Origin: JASLCR01 sp964619585 | GTDB lineage: Bacteria > Patescibacteriota > Saccharimonadia > Saccharimonadales > Saccharimonadaceae | Length of the DNA: 64,000 bases | Reading direction: 5' to 3' | Assembly (NCBI GenBank): GCA_964619585.1 | Contig: CAZUCO010000003.1 | Location: 62,001-126,000 of the forward strand | Shown: one piece after another, positions 42,766-51,131 of the stretch | Layout of the letters: the number at the start of each line of letters is the position of its first letter | Numbering within the stretch: the first letter of the stretch is position 1 | Translations under genes and position numbers: made by a program | The notes under the pieces: model-generated | The model's input: the letters and a program-made list of their open reading frames with translations, nothing else | Told to the model about the DNA's origin: nothing | Database searches by the model: none

Positions 42766-43761
42766 TTAATTTTCTTTCTTGCTTGTTCCAGCGTTAACTT
42801 CGTATGAGGTGTTGGTACTCTCAAAGAAGTTCACGAGTTCGAGTGTGTCGTTGGCAGCCGCCATCCACTTAGCTGGGTTGGACACCTTGTAGTGTGGATC
42901 AAATCCAAGCTCCTCAAGACGACGGTCAGTCAGGTACTTTACATACTGATTGACATAGTCGGCGTTGAGACCAAGAATACCCTTTGGCAGGAGGTCGTTG
43001 TTGTACTGCTCTTCCATCTCAACGGCATCGAGGATCATTTGCTTGATCTCGTTTGCAAACTCTTCGGTCTGAAGATCCTCGTTTTCCTCTAAAGTAGTCA
43101 GGATGAGGTTGATACCAAACTTAAGGTGCAGTGACTCGTCGCGGATGATCCAGTCCATGAGTGAACCAAAGTTACGCATGAGATTACGCTGGCGGAAGCT
43201 CAGTGCCACCATGAATCCAGAGTAGAACCAGATGCCCTCAAGAATGATGTTATAGGCAATAAGGTTACGAACAAAGTCTTTCTTACCCTCAGTAGTGGTG
43301 ATGTCGAGCGTGTCTTCAGTCATGCGCTTGATAAACTTCGTCTCGAACTCTTCTTTCGCAGCCATCGATGGCACGTCAACGTGTGCATTGTAGGCAGTGT
43401 CGCGGTCGATCGGGAATGTCTCGAGGACGTATTCAAAGCTCATACAGTGGTTAGCTTCTTCCCACATCTGCTTTGCAAGATAGAGGTGACACTCAGCAGC
43501 GTTCACATACGGATAGACGCCAAAGGCAAGCGCTTTGTTCACCAGTAGCTCATTTGGGTTGAAATAACTCATGAGGTACGTCAGCGCGTGCTTCTCCTCA
43601 TCAGTCATTTTCTTCCAGTCGCTTAGGTCCTGACCGAGCTGAATCTCGTTCGGGAACCATGTATTTGCAACTGCTTGATCATATAAATCCATTGCCCACT
43701 GATAATGAACCGGCTTCAGTAACAATCCGTCCTGGATACCAGTTCCAAGTATTCCTGCCAT
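42766..43761 (-). CDS. nrdB: Ribonucleotide reductase beta subunit, class Ic type (Phe in place of radical Tyr)
   Basis: 331 aa. Metal ligands are Glu71, Glu102, His105, Glu175, Glu209 and His212. The residue four after His105, where class Ia/Ib enzymes hold the radical Tyr, is Phe109 (EEANHCMSF). The first ligand is Glu rather than Asp. Spacings (31, 3, 73, 34, 3) equal those of Chlamydia trachomatis R2c (Glu89, Glu120, His123, Glu193, Glu227, His230, Phe127), which uses a Mn(IV)/Fe(III) cofactor without a tyrosyl radical. The protein supplies the radical to NrdA. Its ATG overlaps the stop of the 76-aa gene. Confidence 0.95.
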   Translation of the reverse strand: MAGILGTGIQDGLLLKPVHYQWAMDLYDQAVANTWFPNEIQLGQDLSDWKKMTDEEKHALTYLMSYFNPNELLVNKALAFGVYPYVNAAECHLYLAKQMWEEANHCMSFEYVLETFPIDRDTAYNAHVDVPSMAAKEEFETKFIKRMTEDTLDITTTEGKKDFVRNLIAYNIILEGIWFYSGFMVALSFRQRNLMRNFGSLMDWIIRDESLHLKFGINLILTTLEENEDLQTEEFANEIKQMILDAVEMEEQYNNDLLPKGILGLNADYVNQYVKYLTDRRLEELGFDPHYKVSNPAKWMAAANDTLELVNFFESTNTSYEVNAGTSKKEN

Positions 43762-43991
43762 TACGCTATCTCCTCCTCTACCGATACGAGCCTAAGCCCT
43801 ATATCGGCAATTACTTCACTTATTGGTGTCAACTTCATCGATTGCTCACTAGTACCTACAACCATACCGATTGCTCCTTCAAGCGCCAATGAGCACAGTT
43901 GCTTCTTTGTAGAATCTCTCACGTCTTCCGCTCTAAGCACCGAGGTAAACTCATTTTGGTCAACCCAGTGCCGAACAGAGCCCCAAGTCAT
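43761..43991 (-). CDS. 76-residue protein inside nrd operon, unknown
   Basis: Begins MTWGSVRHWVDQNEF and ends GLRLVSVEEEIA. Its start overlaps the stop of the 52-residue Cys protein and its stop overlaps the nrdB start (TAATG both times), so it must be translated with the reductase. One Cys, no membrane segment, no recognised domain. Could be a reductase assembly or regulatory factor; not established. Confidence 0.7.
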   Translation of the reverse strand: MTWGSVRHWVDQNEFTSVLRAEDVRDSTKKQLCSLALEGAIGMVVGTSEQSMKLTPISEVIADIGLRLVSVEEEIA

Positions 43992-44149
43992 TACTCACAA
44001 CCATCACAAATAGTAAGCATAGCAGGATCTACTGGTGCATCCGCATCGTTCTCCTTGGCCTGCGCTACCGCGTTTGCCATTGCAGCGTCGATTGCGGCAA
44101 GTTTTTCTTCGAGTGTCATTTCGTCGTTGATGATTGCGTTTGAGTTCAT
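43991..44149 (-). CDS. 52-residue protein resembling a detached NrdA C-terminal redox tail
   Basis: MNSNAIINDEMTLEEKLAAI is followed by an Ala-rich helix, a flexible acidic stretch (ENDADAPVDPAM) and the end LTICDGCE. NrdA proteins normally end in a mobile tail with two Cys (CxxC or CxxxxC) that relay electrons from thioredoxin or glutaredoxin. The NrdA encoded just upstream lacks this pair. This ORF is in the same frame as nrdA, 26 codons after its TGA, with a second in-frame stop (TAG) between. It has its own AGGGGA before ATG. Role as a trans-acting tail is inference. Confidence 0.7.
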   Translation of the reverse strand: MNSNAIINDEMTLEEKLAAIDAAMANAVAQAKENDADAPVDPAMLTICDGCE

Positions 44150-44224
44150 ATTCTTATTCCCCTATACCCTATTATTTTGTTTGCTTGTCTTTATGCGTTT
44201 GTCATTCAAATCCATCAAGTTTGA

Positions 44225-46645
44225 TCATACGCCGCTCCCTACTGTTTGTTTCTTGGCAAATCCAAATCCGGTCTTGCGAGCGCCGCCACTTGATTTGGCA
44301 AGCTCTTCAGATTTGTTCACTTTGGTTGTACTCTGCTCTGCCTGGTGCCGTGGTTTCACGTGTAGGTAGTAGGTAGTCTTGAGGCCACGCTTCCAACACT
44401 CGGTGTAGATATCTACGTAGTCGTCGATGTTGCGAGTCTCAAGGTACATGTTGCGTGAAATTGCTTGGTCAACCCATTTCTGTGCGCGCGCCGCGACTTC
44501 AATAAATGAATACGGACTGAGCTGGAATGACGTCTTGTAGACATCTTTGATGTGCTGCGGGATCACGTCGATTGTCTGGATATCACCCTGGTTTGCGAGC
44601 ACTTGGTCCTTCACTTCATCCCAGAGGCCGATCTCCTTGAGAGCTTTCACCATGTTGACGTTCACTTCAAGGAACTTACCGCTGAGCGTACTTCGGCTAA
44701 AGATCTGGGCAAACTGCGGGTCAAGGCCTGGAGTTGTACCAGCAACAAGACCAATGTTTGCGGTCGGCGCAATCGCCATCACGGTTGCATTACGCATACC
44801 CTTCTTCACCTTCTTACGAAGAGCCTCCCAGTCCATACGTGCTTTGCGAGTGACATCAACCTTGACCTTGCGCTGACGAGCTAGCTCGTCAACTGTGTCG
44901 ATAGGAAGAATACCCTTACTCCAGCCACTACCCTTGTACTCTGGGTAGCTACCGCGAGTCTTTGCAAGTTCAGTTGACTCATCGATTGCATAGTAGCTAA
45001 TAAACTCCGTCAGCTGGTCGATGATGTCGTAAGCCTCATTACTCTCGTAGCTGTGTGAGAGCTTTTCGAGAATATCACTAAAGCCCATCAGGCCAAGTCC
45101 AACCGCACGGTTCGAGAGGTTTGAGTTCATAGCCTCAGGAATCGGTGTGTTTGTAATGTCACAGAGATTATCAAGCTGGCGAATAGCTGAGCGAACTGAC
45201 TTCTCGAGCTTATCCCATTCCCATTCGTTGTTCTCGTTTAGGTGACGAGAAAGGTTGATCGATACGAGATTACAGACCGAGGTATTCTTCTCGTCTTGCG
45301 GCAAGGTAATCTCAGTACAGAGGTTTGAACAGTGGATCGTACCGGTATTGTTGTTGAGTGCACGAACGTTGATCGTGTCCTTCCAGGTCAGCCATGGGTG
45401 GCTTGTCGCCTGGAGTACCGTCAAGATCTGTTTAAACTGTTGGCGAGCAGGGATCTTCGCGAAGTCCTTGAGTTCACCTTTGTCAGCCATCTTGACGTAC
45501 TCGTTGTATCGCTTCGAGAATTCTTCACCGTACAGCTCAGGAAGATCCGACACATCAGCTGGGTCAAATAGATACCAGTCAGCATCCTTCTGTACGCGCT
45601 TCATGAACTCGTCACTCATATATACAGCCGTATTCATGATTCGAGTACGAAGATACGGGTCACCTGAGTTTTGCTTGAGGTCAAGGAATTGCGGGAAGTT
45701 AAGGTGCCAGTTTTCCATGTACATAGCCGCTGCGCCCGCTTTTTTACCCTTACGAGAAACAGCAAATAGCGCCGTGTCGATCATTTTCATGAATGGAATT
45801 GGACCGGTTGACTCGGTGTTAGTCGTCTTGACTGGAGAGCCAGCCGCACGAAGCTTGGTCATCGTGATACCGATACCACCGGTGCCTTTTGCGATCCACA
45901 TTGTGTCGCGAATTGATTTGGCGATTGATTCCATGTCATCTTGAACTTCCATCAGGAAACAGTTCGACAGTTGCGGGAATGCACCGCCAGCGTTCACTCG
46001 AGTTGAGCCACCAGCTACGTACTCGAGACGAGCCATGTGCTCATAAAAATCGATCGCTGCCGCGGTTGGGTCTTTCTCGTTGTAGCTAAGCCCCATGGCG
46101 ATACGCATGTGGGTAAACTGTGGAGTTTCAATCGGTGTGCCAGAATTCTTGCGAAGTGCATAACGATTCTTGTTTGTTACGACACCGATGTATTTAAATA
46201 GTTCATCATGAGCTGGCTCAAGTGCTTCACCGAGTACCTTTAGATCAAACCGACCATCGCCCATGCGCTCGTCGAGAAGCCCGTCCTTCACCGCTTGCTT
46301 TACAAACTTTGGGAATTCCTTGGCATGTAGCTTCTTAAGCTCAACATCTGTTGTATAGTCACCAAGAATGTTCTTGTAGATATTTTTGAGCAGCAACCTC
46401 GCTGCGATCTTGTCAAAGTCTGGATCATCTTTGACATTTTGAAGCGCCGTGTGAATCACCGCCTCATCAAGCTGCTCCGATGTGATGCCGTCGAAAAGTG
46501 TTAGCTGTAGCTCTGTTGCTACCTGTACAACCTTGCTGATCTGATCCGGCAGTCCCTCACTCGCCTTCACAAGAGCCAGGTTGATCATATTGGCGTCAAA
46601 TGGTTCGCGGGTGCCATCTCGCTTGACCACATGAATTCCGTTCAT
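44225..46645 (-). CDS. nrdA: Ribonucleotide reductase alpha subunit lacking C-terminal cysteines
   Basis: 806 aa. One N-terminal ATP-cone (VVKRDGTREPFDANMINLAL, about 6-25). Active-site residues align with E. coli NrdA: Cys229 (QLSNCFL), Asn441/Cys443/Glu445 (NLCTEI), Cys458 (SVCNLVSINLS) and the radical-transfer pair Tyr759-Tyr760 (TTYYLHVKP). After this only a 46-residue basic tail without Cys remains (QSTTKVNKSEEL, FGFAKKQTVGSGV). It reduces ribonucleotides to deoxyribonucleotides. A promoter with palindromes lies about 170 nt upstream. Confidence 0.96.
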   Translation of the reverse strand: MNGIHVVKRDGTREPFDANMINLALVKASEGLPDQISKVVQVATELQLTLFDGITSEQLDEAVIHTALQNVKDDPDFDKIAARLLLKNIYKNILGDYTTDVELKKLHAKEFPKFVKQAVKDGLLDERMGDGRFDLKVLGEALEPAHDELFKYIGVVTNKNRYALRKNSGTPIETPQFTHMRIAMGLSYNEKDPTAAAIDFYEHMARLEYVAGGSTRVNAGGAFPQLSNCFLMEVQDDMESIAKSIRDTMWIAKGTGGIGITMTKLRAAGSPVKTTNTESTGPIPFMKMIDTALFAVSRKGKKAGAAAMYMENWHLNFPQFLDLKQNSGDPYLRTRIMNTAVYMSDEFMKRVQKDADWYLFDPADVSDLPELYGEEFSKRYNEYVKMADKGELKDFAKIPARQQFKQILTVLQATSHPWLTWKDTINVRALNNNTGTIHCSNLCTEITLPQDEKNTSVCNLVSINLSRHLNENNEWEWDKLEKSVRSAIRQLDNLCDITNTPIPEAMNSNLSNRAVGLGLMGFSDILEKLSHSYESNEAYDIIDQLTEFISYYAIDESTELAKTRGSYPEYKGSGWSKGILPIDTVDELARQRKVKVDVTRKARMDWEALRKKVKKGMRNATVMAIAPTANIGLVAGTTPGLDPQFAQIFSRSTLSGKFLEVNVNMVKALKEIGLWDEVKDQVLANQGDIQTIDVIPQHIKDVYKTSFQLSPYSFIEVAARAQKWVDQAISRNMYLETRNIDDYVDIYTECWKRGLKTTYYLHVKPRHQAEQSTTKVNKSEELAKSSGGARKTGFGFAKKQTVGSGV

Positions 46646-46972
46646 GAAAATCCCCTATTAGTATGTTATGTTTTATGTTCTACACATCCGGCTGGCGCAC
46701 CTCCTCGCCATATTTCCGGCCAACAACAAAGAACTATACCCGGTGGGTACCAAGTCACCCCTGATAATTCCTTGCGTTAATGTGTATTTTATTGATCAAC
46801 TACATATGTAGTGGTCTGCATACGACTATAGACCCTACATGTAGCATATGCAATACTTTTTCTATGGTTTTTATTACCACAAGCACGTTTTAAAATTCTA
46901 ACCCCTTGTAGCGTGGTGTTGCTTTTTTACAACGCTATATATAGCGCTTTACTCGAATAGTTCGCAGTTATC
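46646..46972 (-). promoter_or_regulatory. nrd operon promoter, palindromic operators and long leader
   Basis: On the minus strand TTGCAT (46848-46853), 17 nt, TATAGT (46825-46830). The palindrome CTACATGTAG (46835-46844) lies in the spacer; ACTACATATGTAGT (46799-46812) lies just past the start site. Their placement suits a repressor such as NrdR, though the sequence differs from the E. coli consensus. A third palindrome, CGCTATATATAGCG (46933-46946), whose CTATATATAG centre matches the NrdR-box core, lies farther upstream. The leader (about 170 nt) holds a hairpin with GGCG/CGCC arms around GAGGAGGT near 46700. Confidence 0.65.
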
Positions 46973-48241
46973 TTATTGAGAAGTCATGACCCGATTAGCA
47001 CCATCAAGCGAAACAGCAACAAACATTCCGTTGCCGTACGTGACAGATTGCCAACTATTAGCTTCAGCCGCAGAGCGGGCCGTCCAGTTAATACCATCTG
47101 TACTTGTCATCACTCGATTAGTCCCGTCTTGAGAAACAGCGGCAAAAGTACCACCGCCAAAAGCAACGGACATCCAACTATTAGCTTCAGCAGCATTCCG
47201 AGCTGTCCATGTTATGCCATTCGGGCTTGTCATCACTCGATTAGTCCCCGTGCGAGCAACCGCTACAAAAAGTCCGTTGCCATAGGTGACTGACTTCCAG
47301 TTGTTCGACGCAGCAGCGGTGCGAGTCGTCCAAGTGATGCCATCGGAGCTGGTAGTCACGCAAGTTGTGCCTGAATTAGCAACCGCAACAAAGGTACCAC
47401 CACCGTATACAACCGACTGCCAGTGACACCCTACTGTTGTACGGTCAGTCCATGTCACCCCATCTGGACTAGTCATGATACTACCCGACGCAACCGCTAC
47501 AAAAAGTCCATTGCCATAGGTGACAGATTGCCAACTATTTGAACCACCGCTCGATGATGTCAAGTTAGCAACCGTCCAGTTAATACCGTTAGAACTTGTC
47601 ATTACCTTTCCAGACGCAACTGCAACAAACATGCCATTGCCGTACGCCACGGACATCCAATTGTACATGCCGGCTGACGGCGCAGTCGAATAACGACTCG
47701 TCCACGTCGTTGCATCGGAACTCGTTAATGGTCCGCCCAGCGCCGCAAATAGTCCATTGCCATACGTTACCGCTCTGAGTACTTCTGTCGAAACCGGGCG
47801 AGATGTCCAACTACTTCCCACGGATCCAGGCCCACCACTAGAGGGTCCACTGTGTCCCGTACAAGGTCCATCCTGTGCAGTACTTTGATCGCTCGAGATA
47901 TGATATGCAGGGACGCCTGGATAGTCACGAATACCGGTCAGACAATAGCTTATTCCGTCTGATGTATATTGCCAGCTCGTTTGTCCCCCACTTGAGGGCA
48001 ATCCCTTCCCTCCAGCAGCTTGCGTATGATCTGTTGGGTAGGAGCCATTTCCTGCTTTATCAAGTGCAAGGAGCTTTGATGCATGAGCCATGTCGCTTTT
48101 TAGTGCAGTTTCGTGGGCTCTTTTCTGTGCACCATTGTAGGCAACCACACTTATGGCTGCCAATATAGCGATAGCAACAATGACCACAAGAAGTTCCACG
48201 ATAGTAAACCCCTGTTGCTTAACCCTTGTAGTAATGCTCAT
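46973..48241 (-). CDS. Type IV pilin fused to a seven-repeat beta-propeller
   Basis: 422 aa. Prepilin start (MSITTRVKQQG before FTIVELLVVIVAIAILAAI, Glu5) and a pilin domain to about residue 130, a Gly/Ser linker (GPSSGGPGSVGSS), then seven repeats of about 40 residues with core S-V-x-Y-G-N-G-x-F-V-A-V ... M-T-S-x-D-G-I-x-W-T. The last repeat stops after its third strand (NRVMTSQ) and the first is preceded by SWTSRPVS, which would complete it, the closure typical of propellers. Likely a tip or minor pilin that binds a host surface. TATACT (48248-48253) ends 6 nt before ATG. Confidence 0.85.
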   Translation of the reverse strand: MSITTRVKQQGFTIVELLVVIVAIAILAAISVVAYNGAQKRAHETALKSDMAHASKLLALDKAGNGSYPTDHTQAAGGKGLPSSGGQTSWQYTSDGISYCLTGIRDYPGVPAYHISSDQSTAQDGPCTGHSGPSSGGPGSVGSSWTSRPVSTEVLRAVTYGNGLFAALGGPLTSSDATTWTSRYSTAPSAGMYNWMSVAYGNGMFVAVASGKVMTSSNGINWTVANLTSSSGGSNSWQSVTYGNGLFVAVASGSIMTSPDGVTWTDRTTVGCHWQSVVYGGGTFVAVANSGTTCVTTSSDGITWTTRTAAASNNWKSVTYGNGLFVAVARTGTNRVMTSPNGITWTARNAAEANSWMSVAFGGGTFAAVSQDGTNRVMTSTDGINWTARSAAEANSWQSVTYGNGMFVAVSLDGANRVMTSQ

Positions 48242-48296
48242 GGTTGAAGTATAGGGTTTCTTCTAGAAGAGTGTCAATTATAAAATACGTGGTCAA

Positions 48297-48923
48297 CTAC
48301 TTAGTTTGCTGATCATCCGGAGGAATCGGAATCCCTCGCTCCTCAAGTAACCTCTCAAGCCTAGCCAACAAGTCTGGACGCCTCTTAGACCACATGCGAA
48401 TATTACCCAACACCGTTCGTTTAAAGTAACTAGGCTGCAGCGGATCGAGCCGCGGATCAGCTAGAAGTACGTCGTAGAACGGCGCAAGCACCTCGTCGCT
48501 GTACTTGAATTTCTCGGCCAATGTCTCTAATGGTGTACCCGCCTTGCCGGCCACCCTGTTGATGTCCGCGCCTCCATCAAGGAGTCGCTGCAGAAGCGGG
48601 GCCTCCGCCTCGAAGTCCCGGCCAAAGGCAAGAAACACATGTAGCATCGTTAGACCACGAGGCCTAGCATCCAATGAAGGGTCGGCACCATCATCAAGTA
48701 GACGGTTGGCGATGGCAATCTTGTCCGCACTAGAGTTCGTATTCATCAAGGCTTCTCGTAGCAGGTCCCGACCAAGCATCGCATTCGGATCATTAACATC
48801 CGAGCGACGGTAGGTAGCATCTGAACGACGGTAGATCGCAAAAAACTCCTCAGCTGTGCGGTTGGCCGCAGAGCGCAGTTGCTGTCCTTCTTCAATAGTG
48901 CGACGTTTTTGAAATAATCTCAT
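48297..48923 (-). CDS. Ankyrin-repeat-like protein
   Basis: 208 aa. Two ankyrin-type units are visible: ANRLLDDGADPSLDARPRGLTMLHVFLA and LLQRLLDGGADINRVAGKAGTPLETLAEK (about residues 70-97 and 110-138). The N-terminus has a short tandem repeat (YRRSDATYRRSD). No signal or membrane segment. Bases 48541-48600 are 40/60 G+C, above the neighbours. Ankyrin proteins bind other proteins; such genes often serve as immunity or host-interaction factors, but no partner toxin is adjacent. Confidence 0.7.
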   Translation of the reverse strand: MRLFQKRRTIEEGQQLRSAANRTAEEFFAIYRRSDATYRRSDVNDPNAMLGRDLLREALMNTNSSADKIAIANRLLDDGADPSLDARPRGLTMLHVFLAFGRDFEAEAPLLQRLLDGGADINRVAGKAGTPLETLAEKFKYSDEVLAPFYDVLLADPRLDPLQPSYFKRTVLGNIRMWSKRRPDLLARLERLLEERGIPIPPDDQQTK

Positions 48924-48941
48924 AGCGACTTAGCTCGATTC

Positions 48942-49031
48942 TGGCGGAGAGAGAGGGATTCGAACCCTCGAAAGAATTGCTCCTTTACACGCGTTCCAGG
49001 CGTGCCAGTTCAACCACTCCTGCACCTCTCC
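48942..49031 (-). tRNA. tRNA-Ser (anticodon GGA)
   Basis: A 90-nt tRNA with encoded CCA. Acceptor GGAGAGG pairs with TCTCTCC (one G-U), anticodon stem CACGC/GCGTG encloses the loop CTGGAAC (anticodon GGA), the long variable arm is typical of tRNA-Ser, and the T arm is GAGGG-TTCGAAT-CCCTC. Reads UCC/UCU codons. Confidence 0.96.
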
Positions 49032-49113
49032 AGTCCTTCCATTGTAGCAGTTGTATAAAATACGACCCGCTTACGGTTGCCATTCGGTTCACCACCTCTT
49101 TATAATAGAGTAA

Positions 49114-49908
49114 ATGGCGTCATCTGCGAGTACACCAGTTATTGAAATTCGCGAGCTCACCAAACGATTTGGAGTTGGTGATGCTGAGCATTATGCTCTG
49201 GACGGAGTTGATTTAACAGTTGAAAAAGGCGAGTTCATCGCCATCATGGGCCCTAGTGGCTGTGGCAAAACCACCCTTCTCAATATCATGGCCCTACTTG
49301 ACCGATCTACGGGTGGCGACTACCTGCTCGATGGAACACCGGTCGAACGCCTGAGTAGTCACCGCCACGCACGAATCCGCGCCGACCAAATTGGCTTTGT
49401 GTTTCAAGACTTCAACTTGATCGAGCGCATGAATGTTATCGAAAATGTCGCCCTTCCACTCACCTATAGTGGCATGCCGCACACCAAACGACTCCAGGTT
49501 GCAAGCAAAATACTCAAGACATTCCATCTTTCTGAGCGAGAATATTTCATGCCTTGGCAGTTATCAGGTGGTCAGACACAACGGGTCGCAATCGCACGTG
49601 CACTTGTGAACGATCCGTCTATCATCCTAGCCGACGAGCCGACAGGTAATCTTGATTCAAAATCAAGTCATGTCATCATGGAGGAGCTTTCGGCTATCCA
49701 TCGTCGCGGTAATACAATCATCATGGTGACTCACAACCCCGACCTTACAACATACGCCTCACGCGTCATCACCATGCTCGACGGTAAAATCGCCAGCGAC
49801 ACAAAAGACACCAAGGTGAAAAAGACTCCCTCGAGTGATAAGCGTCCCCTTGGCAGTGCGGCACCCAAGAAGTCTCGTTCAAAATCAAAGAAAAGGACAA
49901 CTAAGTAA
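49114..49908 (+). CDS. MacB/LolD-type ABC transporter ATPase
   Basis: 264 aa. Walker A GPSGCGKTT, Q-loop FVFQDFNLI, signature LSGGQTQR, Walker B ILADEPTGNLD, switch His in VTHNPDL. A 40-residue Lys/Ser-rich tail is extra to the family. TATAAT (49101-49106) ends exactly 7 nt before ATG, giving a leaderless message. Pairs with the FtsX-like permease whose ATG overlaps its stop (TAATG). Confidence 0.94.
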   Translation: MASSASTPVIEIRELTKRFGVGDAEHYALDGVDLTVEKGEFIAIMGPSGCGKTTLLNIMALLDRSTGGDYLLDGTPVERLSSHRHARIRADQIGFVFQDFNLIERMNVIENVALPLTYSGMPHTKRLQVASKILKTFHLSEREYFMPWQLSGGQTQRVAIARALVNDPSIILADEPTGNLDSKSSHVIMEELSAIHRRGNTIIMVTHNPDLTTYASRVITMLDGKIASDTKDTKVKKTPSSDKRPLGSAAPKKSRSKSKKRTTK

Positions 49909-51131
49909 TGCTGCTTTTTGAACACTTCCATACTGCCCGGGAATCACTACGACGTACTCGTACTCGTACTCTCCTGACAATCAGTGGCGTTGCTATCGGT
50001 ATCGCGAGCATCACCTCGATTTTGGCACTTTCTGGTGGCATCGTTGACATACTGAGTCGACAGGTCAATCAGATCGGTGCTTCAACTGCAATTGTACGTC
50101 CGCTTCAAGATGCATCACGACTTATTGACTTGACCAACCCGACCCCGACTAACGCCTTCTCAACAAGCCCCATCACAGAGCAAGACGTCGGTACACTCAA
50201 GGAAATTTCAGGTGTAGATAGCGCCACTCCACTTATGACTCTCAGCGGAAGTGTGCGAAGCCGTGATGAACGACCAAAGTATAGCACTATACTCGCAACA
50301 ACCCCTGAGTTCACAAAAACCACTCGCTTCACCGTAGAGAGTGGCCAGTTCATCGATGCTACCAGTCAGCCAGATGTCGCTGTCATCGGCAAACAACTCG
50401 CAATCGATCTATTTGGCACCGACCAGGCCATCGGCAAACGCTTCTTTATCCGTGGTCAAGAATTTACCGCAATTGGTGTGCTTAAGCGACAAAACGACCC
50501 GGTCAATATTAACAATGTCGACCTGGATCGTGCAGCTATCATTACCCTCGAGAGTGGCAAACTATTTAATGGTGGCGTGGCTCAGATCCAACAGATCAAT
50601 ATCGAGACTAAGCCCGACGTCTCAATCAATACGTTAAAGCACTCGCTCCAAAAAGCTCTCGAAAAAAGTCATGATGGCGAACAAGATACAAGTGTACTCA
50701 CTGGTAGTGATATCACCGTTCCAAACAATCGCTTCCTCGGTTTTATCAACACCACGATGGTCTTTATCGCTGGCATCTCGCTACTAGTTGGCGGTATTGG
50801 CATCATGAATATCATGCTAGTTGGTGTGGCGGAGCGGACACGCGAGATCGGCCTCAGAAAAGCGGTCGGTGCCAGCAATGCCTCAATCGTCCTTCAGTTC
50901 CTTATTGAGGCGCTGATCATCAGTATGATCGGTGGATTTATAGGCTATGTTGGCGGCTACACCATCGCATTCTTTATCAGCCTACTCCTACCATATGACC
51001 CTGCCTTCCACTGGCAGATCGCTGCCTGTGCATTTTGCCTCTCATTGATAGTAGGCGTCCTCTTCGGCACCTACCCAGCAGTCAAAGCTGCTCGCAAAAA
51101 CCCGATCGAGTCACTTCGAAGACACCACTAA
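49908..51131 (+). CDS. MacB/FtsX-type ABC transporter permease
   Basis: 407 aa. One N-terminal membrane helix after an amphipathic start (ESLRRTRTRTLLTISGVAIGIAS), a large extracytoplasmic MacB_PCD domain (about 45-270), then three C-terminal helices of the FtsX domain with GIMNIMLVGVAERTREIGLRKAVGA. These machines move material or force across the membrane (peptide or lipoprotein export, cell-wall signals). Substrate unknown. Confidence 0.93.
   Translation: MLLFEHFHTARESLRRTRTRTLLTISGVAIGIASITSILALSGGIVDILSRQVNQIGASTAIVRPLQDASRLIDLTNPTPTNAFSTSPITEQDVGTLKEISGVDSATPLMTLSGSVRSRDERPKYSTILATTPEFTKTTRFTVESGQFIDATSQPDVAVIGKQLAIDLFGTDQAIGKRFFIRGQEFTAIGVLKRQNDPVNINNVDLDRAAIITLESGKLFNGGVAQIQQINIETKPDVSINTLKHSLQKALEKSHDGEQDTSVLTGSDITVPNNRFLGFINTTMVFIAGISLLVGGIGIMNIMLVGVAERTREIGLRKAVGASNASIVLQFLIEALIISMIGGFIGYVGGYTIAFFISLLLPYDPAFHWQIAACAFCLSLIVGVLFGTYPAVKAARKNPIESLRRHH

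Noticed and set aside
44149..44227. A programmed frameshift or stop readthrough joining nrdA to its tail ORF
   Set aside because: The two are already in the same frame, so no frameshift is needed, and two different stop codons (TGA, TAG) lie between; double readthrough is unlikely and TGA is a normal stop elsewhere here.
46990..47790. Regularly spaced similar units that might be a CRISPR array
   Set aside because: They are in-frame codons of the propeller repeats (about 40 residues each) without unique spacers; no CRISPR array was seen in the window.
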